From: Treponema sp.
GTDB taxonomy: Bacteria; Spirochaetota; Spirochaetia; Treponematales; Breznakiellaceae
Length of the DNA stretch: 64,000 bases
NCBI GenBank assembly: GCA_009785215.1
Contig: WQWU01000004.1
Coordinates: 1-64,000 of the forward strand
Direction of reading: 5' to 3'
Shown here piece by piece: positions 34,214-45,000 of the stretch. Position numbers and translations under genes: made by a program. The notes below the pieces were generated by a model, which did not search any database, was not told where the DNA came from, and was given only the letters and a program-made list of their open reading frames with translations. Within the stretch, counting starts at the first letter, position 1, and each line of letters begins with the position of its first letter.

Positions 34214-37177
34214 ATGACAAAAGGAATGGTTCTGGAAAGCGGATTTAAAATTCTGGATATAGTAGACTTGGGCGAACTTAAAGCAGAGGGCATTTGGGCA
34301 AAACACGAAAAAACCGGCGTAGAAGTTTTTCATATTAAAAATGATGATGCAGAAAATCTTTTTTCTTTTGCGTTTGCAACATTTCCCGGTGATAATACAG
34401 GCGTTGCCCATATTCTTGAACATTCTGTTCTTTGCGGCTCTGAACGTTATCCTTTAAAAGATGCGTTTATTGTTCTTGCGCAGGGAAGCCTTCAGACATT
34501 TTTAAATGCAATTACTTTTCCGGATAAAACAGTATACCCGGCAAGTTCAACAAACGAACATGATTATTTTAATTTAATGTCTGTTTACGGCGATGCAGTT
34601 TTTAGGCCTTTAATTCCCGAGTGGACATTTATGCAGGAAGGGCACAGGCTGGAATACCAAAATGATAAACTTACCGTAACTGGCGTTGTTTACAATGAAA
34701 TGAAAGGCGCTTATTCTTCTTTGGAAACCTATGCCGGGCACTGGTCTGTTAAGGCAATAATGCCGAATACTCCTTACGCTTTTGAATCCGGCGGTGATCC
34801 AAAGGAAATTCCGCAGTTAACATGGGAAGGATTAAAGGAATTTCATAAAAGCCGTTATTCTCCTGCAAACTGCCGGATTTTTTTGGCTGGTAATATTCCT
34901 ACAGAAAAACAATTAAACTTTTTAAATGATGAGTTTTTCTCAAAAATACCTGCGGGAAGCGCCTGCGAGCCGGTTATTAAAACTCAAAGATGGAATGAGC
35001 CAAAAAAATTGCACATACATTGCCCTGCAGGAAACGAAAGAAAATCAACTATTTTTCTTTCATGGCTTTGTTCAGATGTTTCCGATGTAAATGAGAATAT
35101 TGCGCTTGCAGCTCTTACAGAAATTCTTTTGGGTCATGACGGCTCGCCTTTAACCAGAAAATTGATAGAATCCGGTTTAGGAGAAGATATTACTCCGGTA
35201 TCAGGGCTGGAAGGTGAAATACGCGAATTATTATTTGTTGCAGGGTTAAGAAGCATAGAAGGTGATCCGGAAAAAATGGGCGCTGCAGTAGAAGATCTTA
35301 TTTTTACAGAGCTGCGAAGACTTGTTAACGAAGGAATACCGCAGGAAGAAATAGAAGCCGCGCTTTTAGCTTTGGAGTTTTCACAGCGGGAGATTCGCCG
35401 TTCAGGCGGGCCATTTTCCCTTGTTTGGATGCGCCGTTCCTTGCGTGCATGGGTTCATGGCAGTACGCCGTGGGAAAGCCTTTTAATTCATCCTGCCATT
35501 GCAAAATTAAAGGAAGAACTAAACGCAGATAAAAGGTACTTTGAAAAACTTATACAAAAATATTTTTTAGATAATCAGCATCGTGCGCTTGTTATCCTGG
35601 AACCCAGGGAAGATTTTTTGCCAAAACAGGAAGAAGAACTTTCCATTTTACTGATAGATAAAGAAAAAAAATTAACCGCCGGCGAACGGCAGCAGATAAA
35701 GGACAAAACCCTTGAACTGGAAAGAATTCAAAGCGAAGCCGACACCCCCGAAGCGCTGGCTTCCATTCCGCATCTTTCCAGAAAAGACTTATCTGTAAAG
35801 CAGGACAGCATTCCCCGCCGCCACGAAGATTTATGCGGAATTCCGGCTCTTTATCATGAACTTTATACAAACGGCATTACGTATATAGATTTATCATTCC
35901 CTGTGGATGTTTTTTCGTTTGAAGATTATCCATGGCTGCAATTTTTTTCCAGGGCTGTTGTTTCTGTTGGCCTTCCGGGAATGGATTACGGCGAAGTTTC
36001 AAGTTTACTTGCGTGTACTGTCGGCGGCTTTCTTGCAATTCTGCATACAGGTTCGGCTGTAAAAGGTACGCCATGGTCTTTAGAAACAGCATCCGGCGAG
36101 TTCGATCTTGCAGGGCGGGATTGGATTCTTTACCGGCTTAAATGTCTGGACGAAAAAATAACACCAGCGCTGGATATAGCATTGCGTATAATCAGCGAAG
36201 CCGATTTTAAAGACAGCCGGCGGATTAACGATTTAGTTCTGGAAATGAAAAGCGAAGTAGATTCCTGCATTGCGCCGGCGGGGCATATATATTCATCGGG
36301 CAGGGCAGGGCGTTTTAATTCGCGTTCAAAGATGGTAGAAGAAAAATGGGCAGGTCTTTCCCAGATTAAATTTGTGCATCAGCTTGCAAAAATGGAAACA
36401 AGCGAAATTATTAAAAAGCTTTTATACATTCAGGACAAAATTAAGAGAGCGGGTTTCATAACAAATATTACAGGCGGCGCGGAAGGCCTTAAAACTGCAG
36501 GCAGGGAAATTGGAAAAAAATTCTCAGATTTTAGACCGCCTACGCAGCGTGTTTTTATTGAGCCGAGCGCAGAAGCGGCAAAACCCGAAGTTTTTGCTTC
36601 CAGGTCTTTACAGGTAGGTTTTGCGGCAATGACATTAAATGCCGCGCCGTTTGATACTGTTCATCAGATTGCAGAAATGATTTTAACGCATCAGTTAAGT
36701 ACGGGAGCGCTTTGGGAAGATATCCGCATGAAAGGCGGCGCTTACGGCGCATTTGTAAACAGCGACTGTCTGGAAAATTGCATGTCTTTTGCAACATACC
36801 GCGATCCGAATCCTTTGCGTTCTTTGGAAGTATTTTCTCAGATACAAAATGGTAATTCGCCAAGTTATTTAAAACACAGTAGCCAGAAAAATTATCTGGA
36901 AAAATCAATAATTGGCTGTTATTCCAAAGAAACAAGACCGCGCACTGCGGCAGAGGACGGACTTGTAGATTTTTACAGATTCCTTTACGGTATCGAAGAC
37001 GGTTACCGCAAAAATAAACTGGAACGTCTTGTTTCTGTTACACAGGAAGATATCGAAGAAGCATTTTTTGCGCTTGCCAAAAAACAAAAATCCGGCCCTG
37101 TAATTATTACTGGCGAAAAGGCAGCGGAAGAAGCGGCAAAAATTTTAGGAACAGAAGTTCAGCAATTAAATGTTTAA
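34214..37177 (+). CDS. M16C metalloprotease (presequence protease-like)
   Basis: 987 residues, two-lobed M16 peptidase of the PreP/Cym1 branch, which degrades short peptides in a closed chamber. The inverted zinc motif is HILEH (near residue 62), with the distal Glu in the following region and YNEMKGAYSS downstream. The M16C-associated linker covers about residues 470-720, and the second, inactive lobe ends the protein. No signal peptide, so cytoplasmic. AGAGGATG precedes the start. Confidence 0.92.
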   Translation: MTKGMVLESGFKILDIVDLGELKAEGIWAKHEKTGVEVFHIKNDDAENLFSFAFATFPGDNTGVAHILEHSVLCGSERYPLKDAFIVLAQGSLQTFLNAITFPDKTVYPASSTNEHDYFNLMSVYGDAVFRPLIPEWTFMQEGHRLEYQNDKLTVTGVVYNEMKGAYSSLETYAGHWSVKAIMPNTPYAFESGGDPKEIPQLTWEGLKEFHKSRYSPANCRIFLAGNIPTEKQLNFLNDEFFSKIPAGSACEPVIKTQRWNEPKKLHIHCPAGNERKSTIFLSWLCSDVSDVNENIALAALTEILLGHDGSPLTRKLIESGLGEDITPVSGLEGEIRELLFVAGLRSIEGDPEKMGAAVEDLIFTELRRLVNEGIPQEEIEAALLALEFSQREIRRSGGPFSLVWMRRSLRAWVHGSTPWESLLIHPAIAKLKEELNADKRYFEKLIQKYFLDNQHRALVILEPREDFLPKQEEELSILLIDKEKKLTAGERQQIKDKTLELERIQSEADTPEALASIPHLSRKDLSVKQDSIPRRHEDLCGIPALYHELYTNGITYIDLSFPVDVFSFEDYPWLQFFSRAVVSVGLPGMDYGEVSSLLACTVGGFLAILHTGSAVKGTPWSLETASGEFDLAGRDWILYRLKCLDEKITPALDIALRIISEADFKDSRRINDLVLEMKSEVDSCIAPAGHIYSSGRAGRFNSRSKMVEEKWAGLSQIKFVHQLAKMETSEIIKKLLYIQDKIKRAGFITNITGGAEGLKTAGREIGKKFSDFRPPTQRVFIEPSAEAAKPEVFASRSLQVGFAAMTLNAAPFDTVHQIAEMILTHQLSTGALWEDIRMKGGAYGAFVNSDCLENCMSFATYRDPNPLRSLEVFSQIQNGNSPSYLKHSSQKNYLEKSIIGCYSKETRPRTAAEDGLVDFYRFLYGIEDGYRKNKLERLVSVTQEDIEEAFFALAKKQKSGPVIITGEKAAEEAAKILGTEVQQLNV

Positions 37178-37187
37178 CAATATTTAG

Positions 37188-39272
37188 TTATTTCCTTAAG
37201 GATTCCTTAAATATTTTATCTGCATCGATCTTGTCGTCTATGCCGAAAACAGGCGTTATACCTTCGTTATTTACACTGCGGAACAAGGGGCCAGGACGGC
37301 TTCCGTATGCCCAGCTGTTTTCATTGTTAATAATATAGTCCAGTGTTGTAACTGCAGATAACGAAAAGAAAATTAATGTAGCATTCATTCTTTTTTCCTG
37401 CGGCAGCATCATATCTAAACGCTTGGATATGGGATTGGGAACCTGGAAATTATATGATTCCCATGGGTTATTTATTCCGTTACACGGCGCTTTTGCGGCA
37501 GGCCCTCCTGCGCGTGTTCCCTGTTCAATGCCTACAGCAACTGCAGTAAGATATTTTCTAAGCTTCCTTACTTCGCTGTAAATGGGAACAATTTCCTGTT
37601 TAGGAAACGGCGGCGGCCCCATCGATTCAAATTTATAATACGGCAGAAAGTATAACCGTTTAATCCAGTGCAGTTCGTTCAGTGTCTTTCTGGCATAAGA
37701 TGATATTCTTGATTCTTCCGAGTTTTCCAGTATACGGCAATAATCAGCAAGCCGCGGGAGATAATCCCTTGAAAAACTGTCTTCTATGAAACGCCGCCAG
37801 TTGTTTAATGTATCAACAAGTTCATCGCTTACTTTTACAGGTTTTCCGTCCGCTCCTGTTACAATGCCAAAGTTTACATAACGCAATCCGATAAAAAGGT
37901 CTTCCAGTATATGCAGTAATACTGCAACCTGCTGGAGCGGATCCGTAGGAGCAAGCAGTTCATATCCGTGCCTCATGCTGTAAATATTTGTAAAATACGG
38001 ATACAGATCTGGATATTCTTCCAGTTTATCCCATCCCGCTTTGGGATATAAAACATTAAGAGCAGTCCGCGCCTGTTCCAGCGCTTTTAGTTCCGCTTTT
38101 GCAGATTCTTCTTTTGCTCTTTTTTCGATTACTTTTGGATCATTAGGGTCTTCTTCTTTTGGAGCCTGACCTTCGCCGCCCTCTGCAGAATCTTCATCGC
38201 TTTCATCATCGCTCATATTTTTTTGCAGCGATTCAACATCCAGGTTTTCTATTTGCTGCGGACTTAAATCTGATGAATTTAACTGTTCTGTCTCGGAGAT
38301 ATTCAGAAATGCAATAAAACGCCTTTGTCTTTCTATAAAAAAGCGTTCGTAGGGAATGAATCGATCCGATATTAACTTCATTAAAAGCGGATAAAGCCCA
38401 AAGTGAACATTTTTCCGGATGTCCACAAACGATGCTATAATGTTGCGTATAATGTCCTGATACTTTTCTTTTGCATCCATCGGGCTTTCTATGTAAAGTA
38501 TTTTATAAATTAATTTAAATGCAGATTTTATATTTTCTACGTTTAGGTCGTCAAGAATAAACATAGGTCTGTAAATATTGCGGAGTATGTCAGAAAAATC
38601 TGTTACTTTTATGGAACGCGGATGCGCCTGAATTTCTGCAATGCTTTTTGCAAGCGTTTCTATATCCCAGCTGCGGATTGTGTCCAGGATTTTATAAACA
38701 AACGGAGATGTTCTTCTAAGCTGATTGTTGCGTCTTTTATTGCTTTTTGGAAACAGGGTTCTTGCCGCGCTTACAAGTCTTTCTATCTTTGCGTAGTGTT
38801 CATTCATGCGAAGAACAACAAAACGCGGATTTACATAATCTACAGGCTCTTTAAAAAATGAAAAAATAGATGTTAAAACCTGCATGGAGCTTTTTATTTC
38901 GAATACCAGCTGCCCCGAATATTGATCAATTTTTACCCTTTCTGAATAAGACAGTTTTGCCGGAATGGAAGGATCATCGCCGGGGAATGGGCCTGTTTTT
39001 TTGGATTTTGATCTGAAAAAACCAGGTTCATCGTCTGCTGATGCAACGTCTACTCTGCGGATAGCTTTTTTGCCGCCGCCTACCAGTGTATTTTTTCTGT
39101 TTTTTCCTGAATCGTTATCCTCGATTCGTTCTGAACCTACTTCGCCGCCAAGAACCTGCATCATTCGTTTTGCTTCGGCTTCGTCTGTTACGCCCAATTT
39201 ACCGCGTACACGGCTAAGCTCGCCAGGTTCGTATACTGCATTTTTTGAATGCGCATTTTTCTTATTTGCCAT
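37188..39272 (-). CDS. large spirochete-type protein, unknown
   Basis: 694 residues, no signal peptide and no membrane segment. A basic, disordered N-terminus (MANKKNAHSKNAVYEPGELS, then Lys/Arg stretches) precedes a mostly helical body; an acidic Glu/Asp-rich linker with DDESDEDSAEGGEG lies near residue 360. No enzyme motif is seen. It lies 2 bp after the DUF2804 gene on the same strand and about 2.8 kb from flcA. A link to motility, as for large cytosolic spirochete proteins near flagellar collar genes, is speculation. Confidence 0.6.
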   Translation of the reverse strand: MANKKNAHSKNAVYEPGELSRVRGKLGVTDEAEAKRMMQVLGGEVGSERIEDNDSGKNRKNTLVGGGKKAIRRVDVASADDEPGFFRSKSKKTGPFPGDDPSIPAKLSYSERVKIDQYSGQLVFEIKSSMQVLTSIFSFFKEPVDYVNPRFVVLRMNEHYAKIERLVSAARTLFPKSNKRRNNQLRRTSPFVYKILDTIRSWDIETLAKSIAEIQAHPRSIKVTDFSDILRNIYRPMFILDDLNVENIKSAFKLIYKILYIESPMDAKEKYQDIIRNIIASFVDIRKNVHFGLYPLLMKLISDRFIPYERFFIERQRRFIAFLNISETEQLNSSDLSPQQIENLDVESLQKNMSDDESDEDSAEGGEGQAPKEEDPNDPKVIEKRAKEESAKAELKALEQARTALNVLYPKAGWDKLEEYPDLYPYFTNIYSMRHGYELLAPTDPLQQVAVLLHILEDLFIGLRYVNFGIVTGADGKPVKVSDELVDTLNNWRRFIEDSFSRDYLPRLADYCRILENSEESRISSYARKTLNELHWIKRLYFLPYYKFESMGPPPFPKQEIVPIYSEVRKLRKYLTAVAVGIEQGTRAGGPAAKAPCNGINNPWESYNFQVPNPISKRLDMMLPQEKRMNATLIFFSLSAVTTLDYIINNENSWAYGSRPGPLFRSVNNEGITPVFGIDDKIDADKIFKESLRK

Positions 39273-39274
39273 AT

Positions 39275-40333
39275 TTATACCCGTAAATAAAGTTTTTCTC
39301 CCAACCCTAAAAGATTTTTAATCTGTATCTTTTCTCCGTCTGAACTAGCCAGCATTCCATTATAATATCCCAAAGGAGATATAAAATCTGCCGTTGTAAT
39401 GACAAGTTTTGTGCCGCTTCTGCATAAATACTTTGGTGTAAATGTTAAATCGACCATGCCTTCTACATCTTGAATAACCCAATTGCCGTCAGGGCCGTTA
39501 GGCATTGTAATAAGCACCGGCGGAAGAAGTGTAAGTTTACCGTCCAGCCAAAAAGCGTTTTCGTTATTTTTATTGGTTTCTCCTGTTTGATTCTCTGCAA
39601 TATGAAAGCCAAAGCGCCGCTTTTTTTGAACATCTTCATTAAAGCCCATTCCGCTGCATATTGTCGTTTTCATTCTGTAGGGAAAAAACCCTTTATAATC
39701 GCAGAAAAATCCCGAACATGTATCCTGCTTCATATTAATATGATTTCCTGCAAAAACCATATCTCCGCGCACGGGAGCCAAAACCTTATATGCATACATT
39801 GAACAGCGCTTTTCCAAAGCCAAAGATACTGCTATTGGAGCAGTTTCCTGATTATTTAAATTGTATGCAAGATGAACAGTCAGCGAAGGTTGTTTGCGTG
39901 TTCCTTCTATATTGATGTCAAGCTTTATTGCATCGGCATCGAGCCAGCTGTGAATGCGGAAATAAAACCGAGAAATATGGCAGTCTATTGAAGAATTTGC
40001 AAGGCTTTCCGGAAGATGCCAGCCTGTACCCGGCATTATTTTTTTATAGATAAATCTTTGTTCATTTTTTTTATCAAATAAAATGATATGCGCCATTCGG
40101 TACATTTTAACATTGCAAAAAAGCGCTTCCAGCGCGTAATTATCATCATGAGCGCTGAATGATTGCCATTCTTTTATCCGGCAATCTTTTAACCAGCGGG
40201 GAAAAGGATAACCGAAAGGCCTGCGAATTTCCTGTAAATTTACCCTGTCAAAAGCCTTGTTCCACGTTCCAATAATGGAATCCCCATTCTCTACGGGCGA
40301 GGAGGCTGGGGGTGCAAATTCTCTAGTGTACAT
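39275..40333 (-). CDS. DUF2804 family protein
   Basis: 352 residues, beta-rich, with family-type stretches RPFGYPFPRWLKDCRIKEWQ, FHIAENQTGETNKNNENAFW and SPLGYYNGMLAS. DUF2804 proteins are lipocalin-like in overall form and of unknown function. The ATG at 40333 begins MYTREFAPP; a frame reaching 40477 runs across the divergent promoter region and is unlikely. Transcribed together with the 694-residue gene, 2 bp downstream. Confidence 0.8.
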   Translation of the reverse strand: MYTREFAPPASSPVENGDSIIGTWNKAFDRVNLQEIRRPFGYPFPRWLKDCRIKEWQSFSAHDDNYALEALFCNVKMYRMAHIILFDKKNEQRFIYKKIMPGTGWHLPESLANSSIDCHISRFYFRIHSWLDADAIKLDINIEGTRKQPSLTVHLAYNLNNQETAPIAVSLALEKRCSMYAYKVLAPVRGDMVFAGNHINMKQDTCSGFFCDYKGFFPYRMKTTICSGMGFNEDVQKKRRFGFHIAENQTGETNKNNENAFWLDGKLTLLPPVLITMPNGPDGNWVIQDVEGMVDLTFTPKYLCRSGTKLVITTADFISPLGYYNGMLASSDGEKIQIKNLLGLGEKLYLRV

Positions 40334-40403
40334 CTTATTGTGAATTTTAACATATTTTGAGTTTATTTGCGAGTGAAGATAATATAAGAGTGTAACGGAA
40401 TAG

Positions 40404-40432
40404 TTGCAGAATTTGTTATTTCTCTGTATGAT
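40404..40432 (+). promoter_or_regulatory. promoter of thioesterase gene
   Basis: TTGCAG (40404-40409), 17-bp spacer, TATGAT (40427-40432); start near 40439, then a short leader with GGCGG before the ATG at 40453. Confidence 0.65.
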
Positions 40433-40452
40433 CCTTAAATAAGGCGGATAAT

Positions 40453-41265
40453 ATGAACTGTGACCCGGCAAATCCAAAAGGCTCAGGAATTGCAGATGTT
40501 TGGCAGGAAACCATTCCTATAAGATTTGGCTTAATAGACAGGTCGGACAGATTAACCCTAAACGGTGTGTTTAATTTTTTTCAGGAAGCAGCAATCAGCC
40601 ATGCAGAAAATCTGGGTGTTGGGCGCGAAGATATGGCAAGAACAGGTCAGGTTTGGATTATTTCTAGAATGTCAGTTCTTGTAGACAGGCGTCCGAATTA
40701 CCGCGAATCAGTTGCCGTACGCAGCTGGCCTTGCGGCTGGGATAAATTATTTGCCATCCGCGACTATGAAATAAAAGATAACGAAGGCAAAGCGATAGTA
40801 TCAGCGCGCAGTGCATGGCTTATCGTAGATATGGAAAAACGGCGCCCGCTTAGACCTCAATCTGTAATGGATAATCTGCCTCTTAACGAAGATTTAAGCG
40901 CTCTTCCGCCGGAAGCAAACGGAGCCGCCGCTTTAACTGAGCGAGACAGCCTGCAAAAACACATAGAAAGGAAAGCCCTTTATACAGACCTCGATTTTAA
41001 CGGCCATGTAAATAATGTCCGTTATATTCAATGGATAGAAGATGTCATGGATCCCCAGCTCTTGGAAAAAGCAGGAAAAATGCGCTTTGATATAAACTAT
41101 ATAAGCGAAATTATGGAAGGTGAAATAATCGAGTTATTATCTGTTCCTATATATAACGAAGACGGCCCTGAAAATGCCAGCGCCGATTATGCATTTGCAT
41201 TCGAGGGCAGAAAAAAACTAAATAATCAGGCTGCTTTTCGCGCAGAATTACGTCTTTGGTCATAA
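40453..41265 (+). CDS. acyl-ACP thioesterase family protein
   Basis: 270 residues with two hot-dog folds. The first has IPIRFGLIDRSDRLTLNGVFNFFQEAA and the second YTDLDFNGHVNNVRYIQWIED, whose NGHVNN carries the active-site Asn and His of the FatA/FatB-like family. It should release free fatty acids from acyl-ACP, with possible use together with the acyl-CoA synthetase at 10033. GGCGG precedes the ATG. It ends 1 bp before the convergent CBM48 gene. Confidence 0.88.
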   Translation: MNCDPANPKGSGIADVWQETIPIRFGLIDRSDRLTLNGVFNFFQEAAISHAENLGVGREDMARTGQVWIISRMSVLVDRRPNYRESVAVRSWPCGWDKLFAIRDYEIKDNEGKAIVSARSAWLIVDMEKRRPLRPQSVMDNLPLNEDLSALPPEANGAAALTERDSLQKHIERKALYTDLDFNGHVNNVRYIQWIEDVMDPQLLEKAGKMRFDINYISEIMEGEIIELLSVPIYNEDGPENASADYAFAFEGRKKLNNQAAFRAELRLWS

Positions 41266-41266
41266 T

Positions 41267-42025
41267 TTAAGGCACAATAATTTCGCTTGCTGCGCTGCCG
41301 TCTCTTGAATAGATTCTTCTTGGGTTATTTGGGTCTACACGGCGCTGACCGCGGTGAAAAAACACATATTGATACGTTCCCGGCGGCATTGGAATTGTCA
41401 GGCTAAAAACCCCTGCAGGCCCTTCTCTTAATTCATACATAAAGGGATCCCAGCCGTTAAAGCTTCCGGCTACTGTTACAATATCTCCCGGCGGAGCTCT
41501 GTATGTAAATGTTAAACCATCAGGCAGACCATCCAGAGGGTTTGGTTTTACTTGCCTTTGCGGTATGCGCAATACCGATAAAGCAAGGCCGGAAGCTGCA
41601 TCTCTGCGGAAATTTTCATTTAAAGGGTCAATTGTCCATAAACCATTTATAACAATTCTGTATTCCAGTTCCCTTATGTGTGATGGAATCTGGTGCACAT
41701 GAAATTGAATGCCCGAATCCCTGTAAAGATCCGGTTCTTTTTGACCCGGAGGGATAACTGCAAATCTCATATCCTGGGGAACAATTAACTGCCTAAACCA
41801 GTGAACATTACTGAAATTTTCATGGGCAAAAGCAACACCAACCCTTCTATGGCTTGAATCTGCAGTAAAAAGAACAAAATCTTCATGAACAACCGGCGAA
41901 CTTGGCCCGGGTAAAGATAATAAAATATTTACCAGTTCGTAAGATTCCCAATCTGCTGCATTGGCGATTCCTGGCGAAAAAGAGGCAAATATCAATAAAA
42001 TGTAAAAGATTCTAATCGTTTTCAT
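41267..42025 (-). CDS. exported protein with CBM48/AMPK-type glycogen-binding domain
   Basis: 252 residues. Signal peptide MKTIRIFYILLIFASFSPGIANAA. The C-terminal 80 residues form an E-set domain with VAGSFNGWDPF and GTYQYVFFHRGQ, the pattern of CBM48 and AMPK beta glycogen-binding domains; the FNGW core is kept. A related region around residues 100-130 may be a second, degenerate copy. The start at 42025 gives a good signal peptide and has TAGAAT 7 nt upstream with no ribosome binding site. No catalytic domain, so perhaps a binding or envelope protein. Confidence 0.78.
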   Translation of the reverse strand: MKTIRIFYILLIFASFSPGIANAADWESYELVNILLSLPGPSSPVVHEDFVLFTADSSHRRVGVAFAHENFSNVHWFRQLIVPQDMRFAVIPPGQKEPDLYRDSGIQFHVHQIPSHIRELEYRIVINGLWTIDPLNENFRRDAASGLALSVLRIPQRQVKPNPLDGLPDGLTFTYRAPPGDIVTVAGSFNGWDPFMYELREGPAGVFSLTIPMPPGTYQYVFFHRGQRRVDPNNPRRIYSRDGSAASEIIVP

Positions 42026-42058
42026 ACATTCTATTCTATTATCGGTCGATATATGGTA

Positions 42059-42064
42059 TATAAT
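42059..42064 (+). promoter_or_regulatory. -10 box upstream of flcA
   Basis: TATAAT with a predicted start near 42071 and TGGAG at 42078-42082 before the ATG at 42087. The -35 is poor. Confidence 0.45.
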
Positions 42065-42086
42065 TACATAAAACAAATGGAGTTTT

Positions 42087-45000
42087 ATGCCTTCATTAGA
42101 TGCGCTTGGTCAGTTTAAGTTCTCCTTTAATAATATCGCAAACGAGAAGGAAGATGTCATTTCTCAGAAACTCCCGTTTGACGATCTTAAACTTCCCGAA
42201 ATAGAAGCGCCTCCTTTTGAATATGACAGATACAATAAACCATCGATAGATTTTTCCAGCTCGGATGATACTTCCGGTTCCGGTACCGGCTCCGGTACAG
42301 ATGATTTTGATTTTAATGCATTTGTAAACGACCTTCCCGATGATGCAGCTCCGCCGCCTTTGGACTCGCTTATAGAACAGCCGTCTGGCGGAGCTATTTC
42401 CGCCTTTGATGATTTCTTAAATGATTTAAGTTCCGGGTCTTCGGAACAAGATTCGCCTGCGGATTCATCTTTTACAGATGAGCCGCTTGCAGATTCATTT
42501 TCTGCAGATGAGGCGCTTGCGTCAGAGCCGCCTGCGTCAGAGCCGCTTGCAGATGAACCGCCTTTTGATTTTTCGGCATTTGACGCTTCTGCAGATACAG
42601 GTGCTTCTGATGATTTTTCTGCGCCGCCGGAAGATTTACTTGCAGGTTTCTCCGATGAAATAGAATCATCAGGAATGGAGCCTGACGCAGAAATGCAGGA
42701 AGACACTGATGATTATGGTATCGATATGGGCGGCGAAAGTCCTGAAGTTAGTGATGACGCCGCAGAATTTAACATTGATGACTTTGGCAGTGATGATAAC
42801 GGCACAGATTTTAACATTGATGACTTTGGCATTGATGATAGCGGCGCAGACGTAAGCGGCGCAGGCGCAGCTGACACAGGCTCCAGCGATGACGATTTTG
42901 GCTCTATAGATATGGGCGGCGAAAGCATGACCGATGATTTTTCTGCAGGGTTTGATGCTGACGGCGCAAGCGAAGCTAGCGGCGCAGACGCCGATGCAGA
43001 TTTTAACATTGATGATTTTGGCAGTGACGCCGGCGGCGAAGACGCAAGCGGCAAATCTGATGCAGATGCAGATGCAGACGCTGACGCGGGCATAGATCTT
43101 GGCGGCGAATCTCAGGAATATACACCCGACGTTAATGACGATTTTTCCATGGATGGTGTCCTGCCTGCCGGCGATGATTTTGGCGGCGACTTCGGCGCCG
43201 GTATCGGCAGTGATACATTCGATGAAACTCCGCCGGATGAAACAGGGCTTTCAGAAGCGGATTTTTCCGGCTTTGATTCAGGCACAGAATCCGGTTCCGG
43301 CGATGAATCTCCTCTTGATTTAGGCGATTTTGGTGATGACTTTGCCTCCGCCGATATTGAACTTGAAAATGAACCCGCCGCCGCATCCGGCGCCGCATCC
43401 GGCGATGAATCCTTTGGCCATGATGATTATTCCAGCGATGTTTTCGGCAGTGATGACTTTGCTCTTTCCGGCCTTGATGATATTTTAAATAAATCCAAAT
43501 CAACAACAATATCAATGATTCCTGCTCCAAAGAAAAAATTGTTTGGCAGGAAAAAAGCAAAAGCAGCAGAGATTCAGGCGGCAGAAGAAGAAGTAGAAGA
43601 AATTTCCTTAACTCAGGATGATGTTGATAACTTACTGCGGACACTTGCATCTTATCCATTGAATCTAAGAATTATTTGTCAGGAATTAATTGCAGAACAG
43701 GTAATACTGCCTCAGCAATTATCTAAATTGATACGTTTGCTTGTTTACGGTGCTCATGTAAAAGAAACTGCGCTTCATGTTGAATCAATTACCGGTAAAC
43801 CTGTTATTATTCCAAAAAGTTTCGAAAAAGGTTCCGGCGCTGCATTCGAAGCAGAGCAGTCAAGTTTTGCATATATTTTTATTCATAACTTCCTTCCGGT
43901 TTTAAGGCTTTTTGCAGTTTTTGCAGTTTTGTTATTTTCTGTTATTTACCTTGGTTATAATTTTATCTATAAACCTATTGCGGCAGAATCGCTTTATAAA
44001 CGCGGTTATGAAAGAATCTTTGCAGGTGAGTATCAGCGGGCAAATCATTTGTTTCAGGAAGCATTTGACATGCACCGCAAGAAAAAGTGGTTCTATTTAT
44101 ACGCAGAAGCGTTTAGGGATCAGAGGCGGTATACGCTTGCAGAAGGAAAATACGATGAACTTTTAAGGCACTATCCAAGGGATAAAAAGGGTATTCTGGA
44201 TTATGCCGCTTTAAATACTTATTATTTAATGAATTTTGAAAAGGCCAACAGGCTGTTACAGCGGGGGCTTCTGGATTTTTCTCCGAATGATGTTGATAGT
44301 CTTCTTGCCGCCGGTGATAATTTCCTTGCTTGGGCAGATTCAAATCCGGCAAGATTTTTTGACAGATACGAAGATGCGCGTTTCTCTTATGCAAGGGTTC
44401 TGGAATTGCAGGGCTGGCAGCCGCATGTTGTAGAAAGAATGATGAGATACTTTATCCGTATTGATGATTTACGGGAAGTTATTCAATTAAGGCGATGGTT
44501 CGAAAGCAGTTCAAGACGCCGTCTTTCTGCAGAATCTCTTTCGGAGCTTGGCGGTTACCTTTTGGACAAACAACTGGAAAGACCAACAGGTGTTCCCAAT
44601 CCTTATATCGAAAGCATAGAAAGTGTAAGAGATATGCTCTTGCAGGCAGTAATGATGAATACGCTTTTACCGGAGCCGCATTATCATCTTGCACGTTATC
44701 ATCATAATCTTGGCAATACCTATGATGAAAGACTAACTTTGGAAAATGCGATTCGTGCTTTTGATTTAGCAAGGCAGGAATCTATTAAACGCAGGCTCTA
44801 CCGGGTAGATGCGCATTACCGTTATGCAAGTCTTCTTATTAATAACAAAGAATTTTTCCCTGCAGAAGAACAGGTAGTACGGGGCATTGAACTGTTCGAA
44901 GAATTCCATAACAGGAACCTGATTCCCGCTACTCCTCAGCTTGGACAATTGTATGCTGTAAGGGGAGATCTGGAATATTTTGTTAAATCCGGCAATATGC

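Noticed and set aside
42164-43659. Several open frames opposite and within the acidic part of flcA, including Ser/Ala- and Gln/His-rich translations
   Set aside because: They are by-products of the repetitive GAT/GGC-rich sequence; no start signals and no protein-like composition.
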